NCBI GenBank assembly: GCA_002841495.1
Contig: PGZV01000003.1
Coordinates: 205,764 to 269,763, forward strand
Direction: 5' to 3'
DNA: 64,000 nt
From: Firmicutes bacterium HGW-Firmicutes-2
GTDB lineage: Bacteria; Bacillota; Clostridia; Lachnospirales; Vallitaleaceae
Shown: piece by piece, positions 44,834 through 52,555 of the stretch
Layout of the letters: every line of letters starts with the position of its first letter
Position numbering within the stretch: position 1 is the stretch's first letter
Made by a program: the position numbers and the translations under genes
The notes under the pieces: model-generated
Seen by the model: only the letters and a program-made list of their open reading frames with translations
Database searches by the model: none
What the model was told of the DNA's origin: nothing

Positions 44834-45258
44834 TGTCTTTTCTCCTCACTCAGTATCGTATTTGCCTTTTGAATAAGTTGAATAAATGATTTGAAGTCCT
44901 GATCCCCCATTTTGTTCTCTAGCATGCCTATGGCTTTAAAGTATTCATCATGTGTTGAAGCGACGAGTTCTTGTCCTTTCTCAGTAACAGAAACCGTATA
45001 ACTTCTTCCATCAGTAGCGGAGGGCCGCTTAATCAAATAGTTTTTTTTAATCAACTCATTGATCATTGCCGTCACAGAGGGCTTAGCTATTTGAAAGAAG
45101 TTACTAATCATCATTGGTGTAACAGCTTCATTTTGCGTCTGTATATAAATAAGCACGCCCATCTCACTGGATCTAATAGGTAAATCTTTTTTAACATGCA
45201 TTTGTAGCCTACAGAACATAGTAATTTCTTCTGCCGCTAACATGATAATCTCCCGCAT
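44830..45258 (-). CDS. MarR-family regulator
   Basis: A 142-residue winged-helix protein (MMISNFFQIAKPSVTAMINELIKKNYLIKR in parts; wing DGRSYTVSVTEKG). ATG 45258 follows AAAAGGAG. First gene of the operon with the NmrA-type and flavin reductase genes; a 19-bp palindrome at its promoter is the likely autoregulatory site. Confidence 0.88.
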   Translation of the reverse strand: MREIIMLAAEEITMFCRLQMHVKKDLPIRSSEMGVLIYIQTQNEAVTPMMISNFFQIAKPSVTAMINELIKKNYLIKRPSATDGRSYTVSVTEKGQELVASTHDEYFKAIGMLENKMGDQDFKSFIQLIQKANTILSEEKRQ

Positions 45259-45296
45259 CTTATTCTCCTTTTGTATTTAATTGGTTTATAGTTAGT

Positions 45297-45345
45297 TAGT
45301 TAGTTTAACTAACTATATTATGCCATTTTTGCTTATTAAAGTCAA
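45297..45345 (-). promoter_or_regulatory. MarR operon promoter and operator
   Basis: On the minus strand TTGACT (45340-45345), 17 bp, CATAAT (45317-45322). Immediately downstream a perfect 19-bp palindrome (45297-45315, arms TAGTTAGTT/AACTAACTA about a central base) covers the start site; two further TTAG half-sites extend it on the downstream side. Confidence 0.78.
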
Positions 45346-45569
45346 TCTATTTTGCATATGGTAATAATTTGTACTACCTGATCCAGTTCCTCCCACAGCA
45401 TAACTGTTCCACCGCCGTAATCACCTTTTGCAATGGTGCTTTCAAAATTCCCGTATTCAAGGGGATGGTCTTCAACTTCGATTGCAAGTCGCTTGACTTG
45501 TGGATTATAGGATAGTCCTTTAGGAACAGCCCAACTTAAGAGAACGCCGTCCCATTCGATGCGAAAATC
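45342..45569 (-). pseudogene. Fragment of a LigD-type 3'-phosphoesterase domain
   Basis: About 70 uninterrupted codons encode [39 protein letters not shown] and [13 protein letters not shown], the core of the DNA-end-processing 3'-phosphoesterase domain of LigD (usually HYDFRLE...SWAVPKGP...EDHPLEY). There is no start codon; an in-frame TAG lies just upstream and TGA closes it at 45342-45344. Both ends of the normal domain, including the leading catalytic His region, are missing. It is a gene scrap. Confidence 0.85.
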
Positions 45570-45579
45570 AATCTATTTT
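45342..45579. repeat. 12-bp direct repeats bounding the LigD fragment
   Basis: TCAATCTATTTT occurs at 45342-45353 and 45568-45579, enclosing the LigD scrap almost exactly. The left copy overlaps the -35 of the MarR promoter. Duplicated ends of this kind can result from insertion of a DNA piece or from a deletion between short homologies. Confidence 0.75.
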
Positions 45580-45585
45580 ACTCTT

Positions 45586-45660
45586 ATAATGAGTTATTCA
45601 GAACAATATACGTTTAATATTTGGACATTTAATATGATTATGTTATAATTAACTCATTAT
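45586..45660 (+). promoter_or_regulatory. Promoter of the plus-strand lipoprotein gene, flanked by inverted repeats
   Basis: TTGGAC (45621-45626), 17 bp, TATAAT (45644-45649). An 11-bp perfect inverted repeat, ATAATGAGTTA (45586-45596) and TAACTCATTAT (45650-45660), encloses it; the second arm lies at the start site, the first upstream of the -35. Spacing suggests a regulator-binding pair with looping. Confidence 0.65.
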
Positions 45661-45754
45661 TTAAAGGTGTTCAATATTGGGATAAATATAATTATCCGAT
45701 AATGTTTGGGTTACCAATAAGTTTCTGAGCCTTTGAGGTAGAAAGGAGGATATC

Positions 45755-46189
45755 ATGAAAAAAGTGATCGTGTTTGGTCTTGTATTGGTTTTGGTTCTGG
45801 TCGTACTAAGTGGTTGTAATGGCAATAAGAAAGATGTTGCTGTTGAAAGCCAAGAAACTCCCGAAGCAACTGGGAATATTCAGATTTACAGTGAGCTTGA
45901 ACAAATGGTTAATCATTTCCGAAGTGCCGGTCTTGAAACTGGCCAATATCAGGAAAAAAACCACGAAATCATTGGCGCTACCGCTGGACTTGGACTAGAG
46001 ATTGAAGGTGGTGACATCGAGTTGTATTATTACGACCCAGATAAGACAGATGCAGATGTTCTGGACACCTTGGAAAACAAGCACAACCCCGATGCCACAT
46101 ATGCCATCGTGATTAATGGCTACTATGAGCTAGCTGTAGCACTGCATCCTGATCAAGAAAGAATTATTGAAATATTTATGAGTTACTAA
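45755..46189 (+). CDS. Small lipoprotein
   Basis: A 144-residue protein, one of the few plus-strand genes here. Signal peptide ends in lipobox LSGC (about residue 21), then a short linker and a compact alpha/beta domain (IYSELEQMVNHFRSAGLETG; YYYDPDKTDADVLDTLEN). GAAAGGAGG precedes ATG 45755 by 5 nt. Family not recognised. Confidence 0.8.
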   Translation: MKKVIVFGLVLVLVLVVLSGCNGNKKDVAVESQETPEATGNIQIYSELEQMVNHFRSAGLETGQYQEKNHEIIGATAGLGLEIEGGDIELYYYDPDKTDADVLDTLENKHNPDATYAIVINGYYELAVALHPDQERIIEIFMSY

Positions 46190-46209
46190 TTGCACATTTA
46201 TTCTCACGT

Positions 46210-46237
46210 CGGCCAGCAGTTTTAACAATGCTGGCCG
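46210..46237. terminator. Hairpin between convergent genes
   Basis: CGGCCAGCA/TGCTGGCCG (46210-46218 with 46229-46237), GC-rich for this region, between the converging lipoprotein and AI-2E transporter genes. T-runs are weak on both sides, so termination efficiency is uncertain. Confidence 0.6.
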
Positions 46238-46253
46238 CTTATCTGTTGTGATG

Positions 46254-47486
46254 TCATTCTTTGAACACTCTAGGATATCTGGCCTTAAACCAATCATAAA
46301 TACTTTCAATTATAACTTTAAATATTCCAGCCAAAGGTACTGCAACCAGCAGACCAATAAGTCCCCATAAGGATCCACCAAGTAGAAGGACAAAGATAAT
46401 CGCAACCGGATGGAGACCTACGCTGTGTCCTACAATTTTTGGCGAAATGAGGTTGCCTTCGATCTGTTGAATAACGATGAAAGCTGCAATAACCCACAGA
46501 GTTTTCCATGGATCTGATGACAATGTAATGAACACGGCGGGTAAAGCACCTAAAAAAGGCCCGATGTAGGGGATCAGGTCACCTATACCTGCTAATAGGC
46601 CTAATACTAACCAGTATTCAACACCAAGAATCATAAGAGTAATGGAACTCAACGTACCGATAATGATGGCCACAAGTAACTGTCCTCTGATAAATCCGCC
46701 AAGAACTACATCCATTTTTTCAAGTAGCGGAAACACCCATTTTCGACTTCTAGGTAAAATCAGTTTTTTTGCAAAAACCGTAAACCTATCTGCATCTTTC
46801 ATGAAATAGAAAGTTAATACGGGTACAGTTACAATATGAACAAAACTAGAAGCAAATGAACCCATACTAGAGACTATTGTTCCAATGGAACTACTGAACC
46901 AGTCTGTAATAGATTGAAAATCTACGTTTAAACTTTCAAACAAATCTTCAATTGTATTGGGAATAATATTTTGATTACCGAAAATACGCTGATACCAATC
47001 TGAAAAACGATTATACCCGTTTTTTCCTATATCAGGAAGGGTTGTCAAAAGACTGTTTATTTCGGTGACCATCATTGGGAAGAAAATATAAGAAAATCCT
47101 ACAATCAGCAGAATAAGACTAATGAATATAACCAATACGGATACGAACCTTGACAGCTTTAAAGACATGAGATATTTAACCAATGGATTAAAGGCATAGG
47201 CGAATACAGCTGCGAAGATAAAAGGTGTAAGGATAGAAGTCAGTGTAGCCCAGTGACGCCAAATCCACCAGAAAAATACGGATCCAAGAAGTAGAAAAAA
47301 CAACAGTTTCAAATGAGAAGTGTTTAAAGACAGTTTGTTATTCTCGCTAACATGCTTATTACCTAAGTGATATATAAAATATACCAAAAGGCAGATAAGA
47401 ATAAACAATGCTACTAGTAGCATCTCTTCTAAAATACCTCGGTTTAAAGTGGATTCTATGAATTGACTCGACCCATTCTCATCCAT
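46254..47486 (-). CDS. AI-2E/PerM-family transporter
   Basis: A 410-residue membrane protein of the TqsA/PerM family with about eight helices: FAAVFAYAFNPLVKYL, LVAIIIGTLSSITLMILGV and the signature GDLIPYIGPFLGALPAV near residue 300, then GLHPVAIIFVLLLGG. Members export AI-2 or ions (some are Na+/H+ antiporters); the cargo cannot be told here. ATG 47486 follows GGAGCG. No operon partner. Confidence 0.86.
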   Translation of the reverse strand: MDENGSSQFIESTLNRGILEEMLLVALFILICLLVYFIYHLGNKHVSENNKLSLNTSHLKLLFFLLLGSVFFWWIWRHWATLTSILTPFIFAAVFAYAFNPLVKYLMSLKLSRFVSVLVIFISLILLIVGFSYIFFPMMVTEINSLLTTLPDIGKNGYNRFSDWYQRIFGNQNIIPNTIEDLFESLNVDFQSITDWFSSSIGTIVSSMGSFASSFVHIVTVPVLTFYFMKDADRFTVFAKKLILPRSRKWVFPLLEKMDVVLGGFIRGQLLVAIIIGTLSSITLMILGVEYWLVLGLLAGIGDLIPYIGPFLGALPAVFITLSSDPWKTLWVIAAFIVIQQIEGNLISPKIVGHSVGLHPVAIIFVLLLGGSLWGLIGLLVAVPLAGIFKVIIESIYDWFKARYPRVFKE

Positions 47487-47620
47487 CCGTTTTCACGCTC
47501 CTATTCTGTTTTCTCTTCTATCAGTACTATTGTAGCATATAACTTGTACCCACAGCCATGGTATGAATGGCGTAATGCGTATGGTTCATATTACTAATGG
47601 TTTACCGTATATAAATAAAA

Positions 47621-47728
47621 AAAGGCATCATTTTTTTACAAATGATGACCTTTTTATTCACAACTGACTCTATTATTTTGACCAATTAAAAACAACGCCA
47701 TTTGATCCATCAATGTTTAAAGTTAGCA
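47621..47728 (-). repeat. Dispersed repeat, copy A (contains a terminator)
   Basis: Begins with a hairpin, AAAGGCATCATTTTT/AAATGATGACCTTT (47621-47653), followed on the minus strand by a T-run, then TTATTCACAACTGACTC and a block GATCCATCAATGTTTAAAG that includes the end of the MalG-like chimera. The hairpin part recurs at 62944 and the second block (25 nt identical) at 54348, so parts of one ancestral 3' region have been scattered. Confidence 0.7.
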
Positions 47729-48187
47729 TCATCTCTTCTTCCCCTTCACTTGAAAGCTTTTGAGCCTTAGTAAAATATAACTCTTTAGGTAAGCCTCGCA
47801 TAAACGAAAGCATAAGCCATGTAATAAAAGGTAGCTGAATTACCGAATGGGCAATAATGGGTGCAAAATAGGTACCTGTTAGCCCCATTTTGTTCATCAT
47901 AATATATAGAGGAATTAAAATTGTTATCGTTGGTACGAGTTTACCAAGGATCATAAAAACGGAAAAATACTCTCCAAGCTTAGATCGATAAATTAAAATG
48001 CCATATGCTGTGAGCGTACCCAGTAGTATAACAATGATGGACGTACTAATCGCTACTACAGCTGAATTAAAAAAATACTTCATAAAATTATCATTGATTA
48101 AAACTTTTTCAAAATGTTGGTTTAAAAATCAAATCCGGCGGCATTGTTTTTATATCCAATGTTCGTCGAAATCCATTTGAAATGACA
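47673..48187 (-). pseudogene. Broken MalG-type sugar ABC permease
   Basis: Residues typical of MalG-like permeases run from VISNGFRRTLDIK and MPPDLIFKPTF, across a one-base frameshift (TTTT at about 48107), to KYFFNSAVVAISTS, LVPTITILIPLYIM and LPFITWLMLSFMRGLPKEL. The sequence then switches to an unrelated tail (LSSEGEEEMMLTLNIDGS) that also appears, decayed, near 54340-54375. The 5' end is cut off at about 48187 against an AraC fragment. The ATG at 48083 gives an open frame of 136 codons, but the gene is a chimera and should be inactive. Confidence 0.78.
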
Positions 48188-48579
48188 AATGCTTAGCCTT
48201 TGAAATGCATAAGAAAGAAAATTTTGTTGTTGGACTTGATGCCATGTATCGACTTTCAGACAAATGCCCTGAACATCTTTCTAGAATGTGCAAAAAGTAT
48301 CTTAATAAAACTCCGACACAATTTATCAACGAAATACGTTGTGAGTATGCTGCGAATCTTATTGCATTTTCTGAAACAAAAATCATTGATATTTCCTATG
48401 ACGTTGGTTTTGGTAATTTAAGCCATTTTTATCACTGCTTTCAAGCTGTTTATGGCGTAGCACCTAATGCATTTAGAAAGTCACCTAAGATTGACCAAGA
48501 AAATCTGGACGCGATGCAACTTCCAACACTTGATACAAGCAATATTAATAAGGCGATACCTTTGAAGGATTTTTATTAA
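48182..48579 (+). pseudogene. C-terminal fragment of an AraC-family regulator
   Basis: The plus strand encodes the paired AraC helix-turn-helix region (ENFVVGLDAMYRLSDKCPEHL; YLNKTPTQFINEIRCEYAANL; IIDISYDVGFGNLSHFYHCF; APNAFRKS). The normal N-terminal cupin sensor is missing; in-frame sequence begins abruptly around 48182 where the opposing MalG remnant ends. An ATG at 48205 could yield 124 residues, but no promoter or ribosome site is evident. Confidence 0.72.
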
Positions 48580-48612
48580 AGATTGGCTTTACATATTGAA
48601 AAACAAAAAACA

Positions 48613-48650
48613 AAAATTCCGTGTCGAGTATACTTTCGATACGGAATTTT
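48613..48650. terminator. Bidirectional terminator-like hairpin
   Basis: AAAATTCCGT/ACGGAATTTT (48613-48622 with 48641-48650) plus an inner TCGA pair; T-rich tails on both strands. It lies between the AraC remnant (plus) and the DUF5661-like gene (minus). Confidence 0.78.
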
Positions 48651-48709
48651 CGTTATACGATCATTCATCAATAACTTGTTCTGTGACTTAAGATTATAGG
48701 CCACATCGT

Positions 48710-48982
48710 TTACTTATTTTTCCAATAGGCATCCGCCTCAGTTTCCATCTTTTTAAGCCGAGTGTAGTAATCTGGGAATTCATTTAGGTGTGCTAAGGCT
48801 ATCTTCGCTGTTATAAATAGATCATCACTGGTTACATTCGTAAGAGAATCCCTACTTCCATGTTCAAGCTCCACTTCCATCCCACTACGAAATTCTTCCA
48901 CATTAAATTTCTGCCAATCAACTCCTAGTTTTTCACCATTCTCTTGGACTTGTTCAATGGTAATTTTTTTACTTTCCGACAT
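48710..48982 (-). CDS. DUF5661-like small protein
   Basis: A 90-residue soluble protein: TIEQVQENGEKLGVDWQKFNVEEFRSGMEVELEHG in parts, then AKIALAHLNEFPDYYTRLKKME. This pattern (a GxxLGVDW start, an ExEHG middle, an AHLxExPDYYxRL end) matches DUF5661, found in many bacteria with no known role. ATG 48982 is about 10 nt after AGGAG; the frame to 49003 begins before that site. Confidence 0.78.
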   Translation of the reverse strand: MSESKKITIEQVQENGEKLGVDWQKFNVEEFRSGMEVELEHGSRDSLTNVTSDDLFITAKIALAHLNEFPDYYTRLKKMETEADAYWKNK

Positions 48983-49115
48983 TGTACGCCATCTCCTTTT
49001 CATAACACTTCTCTGTTAATGAGGCTAATACTCATAACCGCCTCAACCGATATCATGAGCTTCTCTTCTTAGTGTACCACATAATCATGCAGTCAATCAT
49101 ATCCTTCATGGTTCT

Positions 49116-49538
49116 CTACATATTTCTTTTTTCCCATAAATAGAGAATAAACTTATACAAAAAAAATAGAAAAAGAGTGCCCAAAAAACTCACAGTGAAA
49201 CCGCCCAATATACGTCTATAATCCATACCTATCTTTGCAAAAACGATAATTGCTGATAGTATACCTGTTAATAATGGAACCAAAACAACAAAGTTTAGAT
49301 GCTCTTTTTTATTCATTGATACAGGATAAGTGATCGGGATCCCTTTAATCGCTAAAGCAAAAAATTGTGCTATCGATGCTATGAGCCAAACCAAGAAAAA
49401 ATCAAGGGTATCCATAAGTGTTTGATTTAACACAAACCACCGATACAATAACACGGCAAATATACCAAACCAAAAAATCGTATAGCCAAAGCTTTTTGCT
49501 ACTTTAACATCTGCATTTACTCTTTCATCATTTTTCAT
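49116..49538 (-). CDS. Four-helix membrane protein paired with an XRE regulator
   Basis: A 140-residue protein with four hydrophobic helices and no known motif. Its ATG lies 11 nt inside the end of the XRE gene, so translation is coupled. Small XRE genes are often followed by membrane proteins of this kind in Firmicutes; the function is unknown. Confidence 0.68.
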   Translation of the reverse strand: MKNDERVNADVKVAKSFGYTIFWFGIFAVLLYRWFVLNQTLMDTLDFFLVWLIASIAQFFALAIKGIPITYPVSMNKKEHLNFVVLVPLLTGILSAIIVFAKIGMDYRRILGGFTVSFLGTLFLFFLYKFILYLWEKRNM

Positions 49539-49749
49539 CTACATCCTCCTCTAACCAAAATAGTTGATCAAGTGACTTATTTAGAACTTGACATATCTTA
49601 AGCCCTAAAGCTATGGTGGGATTATATTTTTCTTTCTCGATAAGCCCTATTGTTTGCCTTGTTACCCCTGCTTTTTCTGCAAGCTCTTCTTGAGTGAGTT
49701 GTTTCTCAATGCGGCTTAGTTTAACACTATTCTTAATTATATAAATCAC
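49528..49749 (-). CDS. Small XRE-family regulator
   Basis: A 70-odd residue single helix-turn-helix protein (LSRIEKQLTQEELAEKAGVTRQTIGLIEKEKYNP in parts, then GLKICQVLNKSLDQLF), the common YozG/Cro-like type. The start is uncertain: GTG 49749 overlaps the best ribosome site (GCGAGGTGA), while ATA or ATT a few codons on would have ideal spacing but be rare initiators. Probably autoregulates via the inverted repeat at 49766-49815. Confidence 0.82.
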   Translation of the reverse strand: MIYIIKNSVKLSRIEKQLTQEELAEKAGVTRQTIGLIEKEKYNPTIALGLKICQVLNKSLDQLFWLEEDVDEK

Positions 49750-49765
49750 CTCGCTTTTAAATATT

Positions 49766-49820
49766 TAAATGCAAAATATATGTTCCATCTGATTGTAATA
49801 TATATTTTGCATTTAGTCAA
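49766..49820 (-). promoter_or_regulatory. Promoter and inverted-repeat operator of the XRE pair
   Basis: On the minus strand TTGACT (49815-49820), 17 bp, TACAAT (49792-49797). TAAATGCAAAATATAT (49766-49781) is perfectly mirrored at 49800-49815: one 16-bp arm fills the spacer, the other lies just after the start site, 18 bp apart. Confidence 0.78.
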
Positions 49821-49950
49821 GTGATTATCGAAGGAAAAAAAACGCAGTCAAATCAATTGATTTTTCTACGTCTTTTTTTCTATAAAACAGATGTTTATAA
49901 TTTTCTAAGCTAATTTAGTGTTTGTTGCTAAACTTATATAAATTGATATC

Positions 49951-51192
49951 TTATTCCGGTCTATTCAAGGGGGAATCCGGTGTGTAATGCGTTTCGGGTA
50001 CGTCATCAATTTTCTTCTCTAGTTTTCTTAGTCGGTTAGCAGCGAAATCTCTTCCGCCAACACCAAATGCAATCGCAAACGCCAGAGATGCTCCAGTAAG
50101 TATAATGACAAACGCTAGATTGACAATACTTTCTGCAAAGCCAAGTTGGGATAATGTCATGAATACTGCTAGAATAACAATAAAAACTTTCGCTATAAGT
50201 GCGATTGCCTTTTGCTTCGGTGAATGCTTTATAATCCATTGTTCAACCCATGAAGCTAAGACGATTCCACCGCCCATTATAATGATTGCACTAACAACAA
50301 ACGGCAAGTACATAAGGATCAGATTACCAATATTCGTAAGAATAGCGAGGTTTAAAAGATTGACTGCTTCAATGAAGAAAATAATCATAATCAGCCATCT
50401 TACAATTTGACCGATAACCTTTGAAATTGAAAAACTTGTTGTATTAACACTGCTTGCTGCGAAGACTTTATCTGTTAATTTGTACGCACCAACGCTGACA
50501 AGAAGGCTTTCAACGACAGGAGCAAGGAGATTTGCCAGTTGGTAACCTACTAGTAGCAAAACGACTGCAACAAAGATTCTGGGTACATAGCTAAATACCT
50601 GGGTAAGTAATATTGTTGCCGGGACTACAACAGCATCTAAACCTAAAACCTGTAAAGCTGCTATAAATACAGGTATCAGTATAAACACATAGACGATTCC
50701 AGCTATAACGCCTGCAAATGTGTTCTGGTCTGAAGCTTCAACACCTAATCTTTTCTGTATCTTATCTAACCCGATACCCTTAAGTAAAGCTTTGACAAGC
50801 TGTTTGATAACTTCGGCAACATATACCCCTATGTAGAGAATAAGTGCTGCGGCTATAAACCGAGGAAGAAATCCAATCACTGATTCTACTACATTTGTGA
50901 TTGGTGTACCAACATTATTCATTCCCAGCCTGACCAATACTGCTGGCAAGAAAAGTAAAAAAACAATCAAGAAAACAAGTTTACCTATAAATTCTGTTGA
51001 TTTTCCTGTCTTTTCGTCTTTGATGCCTGTTCTTTCGAGTAGCTTTTCAGCGCCACTCGCATGAAGAATCCCCATTATAATCTTCTTTGCAATCAAAGCT
51101 ACTATAAATGCAATAATCAAATATATTATAGCAACGAGTATGTTAGGTATTCCTGTCATAAAGCTATTCCAGAGATTGTTGAAATAATTCAT
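49951..51192 (-). CDS. MscS-like channel-family membrane protein (conserved TM-helix repeats)
   Basis: A 413-residue protein with about ten to eleven helices built from repeats of a conserved unit (IPNILVAIIYLIIAFIVALIAKK; LPRFIAAALILYIGVYVAEVIK; VPRIFVAVVLLLVGYQLANLL, given in parts) as in the 'conserved TM helix' family related to small mechanosensitive channels. The C-terminal soluble beta domain of true MscS is absent; the tail is short and charged (LRKLEKKIDDVPETHY). AAAAGGAGG precedes ATG 51192. Confidence 0.82.
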   Translation of the reverse strand: MNYFNNLWNSFMTGIPNILVAIIYLIIAFIVALIAKKIIMGILHASGAEKLLERTGIKDEKTGKSTEFIGKLVFLIVFLLFLPAVLVRLGMNNVGTPITNVVESVIGFLPRFIAAALILYIGVYVAEVIKQLVKALLKGIGLDKIQKRLGVEASDQNTFAGVIAGIVYVFILIPVFIAALQVLGLDAVVVPATILLTQVFSYVPRIFVAVVLLLVGYQLANLLAPVVESLLVSVGAYKLTDKVFAASSVNTTSFSISKVIGQIVRWLIMIIFFIEAVNLLNLAILTNIGNLILMYLPFVVSAIIIMGGGIVLASWVEQWIIKHSPKQKAIALIAKVFIVILAVFMTLSQLGFAESIVNLAFVIILTGASLAFAIAFGVGGRDFAANRLRKLEKKIDDVPETHYTPDSPLNRPE

Positions 51193-51445
51193 TTATTTGT
51201 CCTCCTTTTATACGACACCTATGTCGTACATATAATCTTTGGGCAGAACCCAAGCCTTTTAGCATCATTAATTCATCTTTGAAAATCATGTACTTGTTTA
51301 GTAAGGTATTGCTTTATGTTAGCATAACAACTTTGTCTTATCGCTGAGTATTCTGACCAAGATAATCTCGGGGGATGCGCACGTTTTACTAGGACTTAAG
51401 CGATCAATCCCGAACTTTTTCTATAATCTTTCAACTTATGAGACA

Positions 51446-51508
51446 ATATAAAAGCTCCCTTCATGATTAACAGTGTTTTCTACTTTCACTGTCTTTCATA
51501 GAGAGCCT
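51446..51508 (-). terminator. Long hairpin downstream of rnfD
   Basis: On the minus strand GGCTCTC...ACAGTG pairs with CACTGT...GGGAGC (51452-51460 with 51500-51508 outer; 51470-51475 with 51487-51492 inner), followed by TTTTAT. Likely terminates rnfCD. The remainder of 51193-51586 shows no gene. Confidence 0.58.
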
Positions 51509-51586
51509 ATCAAATAAGGCATTTCTAAAGTATGTATCATTGATTAGCTAGGTATATAGGTAAATGTCATATTATGCGTATTTTGC

Positions 51587-52555
51587 CTACTTTCGAAATA
51601 TAGAGGACACCGGAATGATTCTTACATTGTGTCCGAATACTCTCGGTGTACAAATGCCGTCTATCACAGGAGCCAGAAGGTTCATGATCAATATGGCTAT
51701 TCCTACGCCTCCAGGTAAATCAAAGACATATCTTAAAATACCTGTCAGTATTCCTATAAGCAGGGCATAATAGATCCTTGCTTTTTTGTTCAATGGACCC
51801 GATGTGTAATCCGTGACCATAAATACAGCGGCAAACATCACTGTTCCTGTTATCACATGATAGAGTGCAAATCCGACATTTGATTCACCAAATAGGAGCA
51901 TAGTCAAAAACAGACCTGCCATCATCGATGCTGGCACCCAGAAGCTGATCACCTTTCTGATCACTAGATATGCGAACCCTAATAATATTGCCCATTTTAC
52001 CATTTCTCCTACATTCCCACCTATGTTACCCATGAACGCATCATAAAAAGTAGGCGCATCTGACGGTATAGCTTTGCTCCCATTTCCAATAAATCTGAGA
52101 GGCGTCGCTGTAGAAACTGCATCAGGTCCAGGCAACACCCAATTGGTGATAAATGGCGTGAATAGGATCTTGATAAGTACCCTTGAAAATACTGCCGGGT
52201 TAAATGTATTTTTTCCAATCCCGCCCGGCAACTGCTTTACAAATAATATCGCGACCGCTGTACCAAATACAACTATCCAAAGGGGAGCGGTAGATGGTAG
52301 ACTGAGTCCTATAAGTAGACCTGTGACTGCAGCAGATAAATCTTTTATTGTTATTGCCTTTTTCATCGCTTTTTGATAGGCGTATTCGAAAAAGACAGCT
52401 GATACAACTCCGATGGTCAAAATCATGAGACTACTAATCCCAAAGTTCATTACAGCCATGACAGAAACCGGAATCAATGCTATTAGCACATCTTTCATTA
52501 TGAAGTGTTCTGTAACTCTAGTCTTTATAAAGGGTGCGTCAAATTCTTTACTCAT
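51587..52555 (-). CDS. rnfD: RnfD-type membrane subunit (NqrB/RnfD family)
   Basis: A 322-residue protein with about nine to ten helices and a flavinylation-type segment VSTATPLRF (about residues 155-163), where Thr would carry covalent FMN, plus KQLPGGIGKNTFNPAVF and GHNVRIIPVSSIF. In Rnf complexes RnfD passes electrons across the membrane during ferredoxin:NAD+ oxidation. Its start overlaps the rnfC stop by 8 nt. The other Rnf genes (G, E, A, B) do not follow here, and a terminator comes next. Confidence 0.87.
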   Translation of the reverse strand: MSKEFDAPFIKTRVTEHFIMKDVLIALIPVSVMAVMNFGISSLMILTIGVVSAVFFEYAYQKAMKKAITIKDLSAAVTGLLIGLSLPSTAPLWIVVFGTAVAILFVKQLPGGIGKNTFNPAVFSRVLIKILFTPFITNWVLPGPDAVSTATPLRFIGNGSKAIPSDAPTFYDAFMGNIGGNVGEMVKWAILLGFAYLVIRKVISFWVPASMMAGLFLTMLLFGESNVGFALYHVITGTVMFAAVFMVTDYTSGPLNKKARIYYALLIGILTGILRYVFDLPGGVGIAILIMNLLAPVIDGICTPRVFGHNVRIIPVSSIFRK

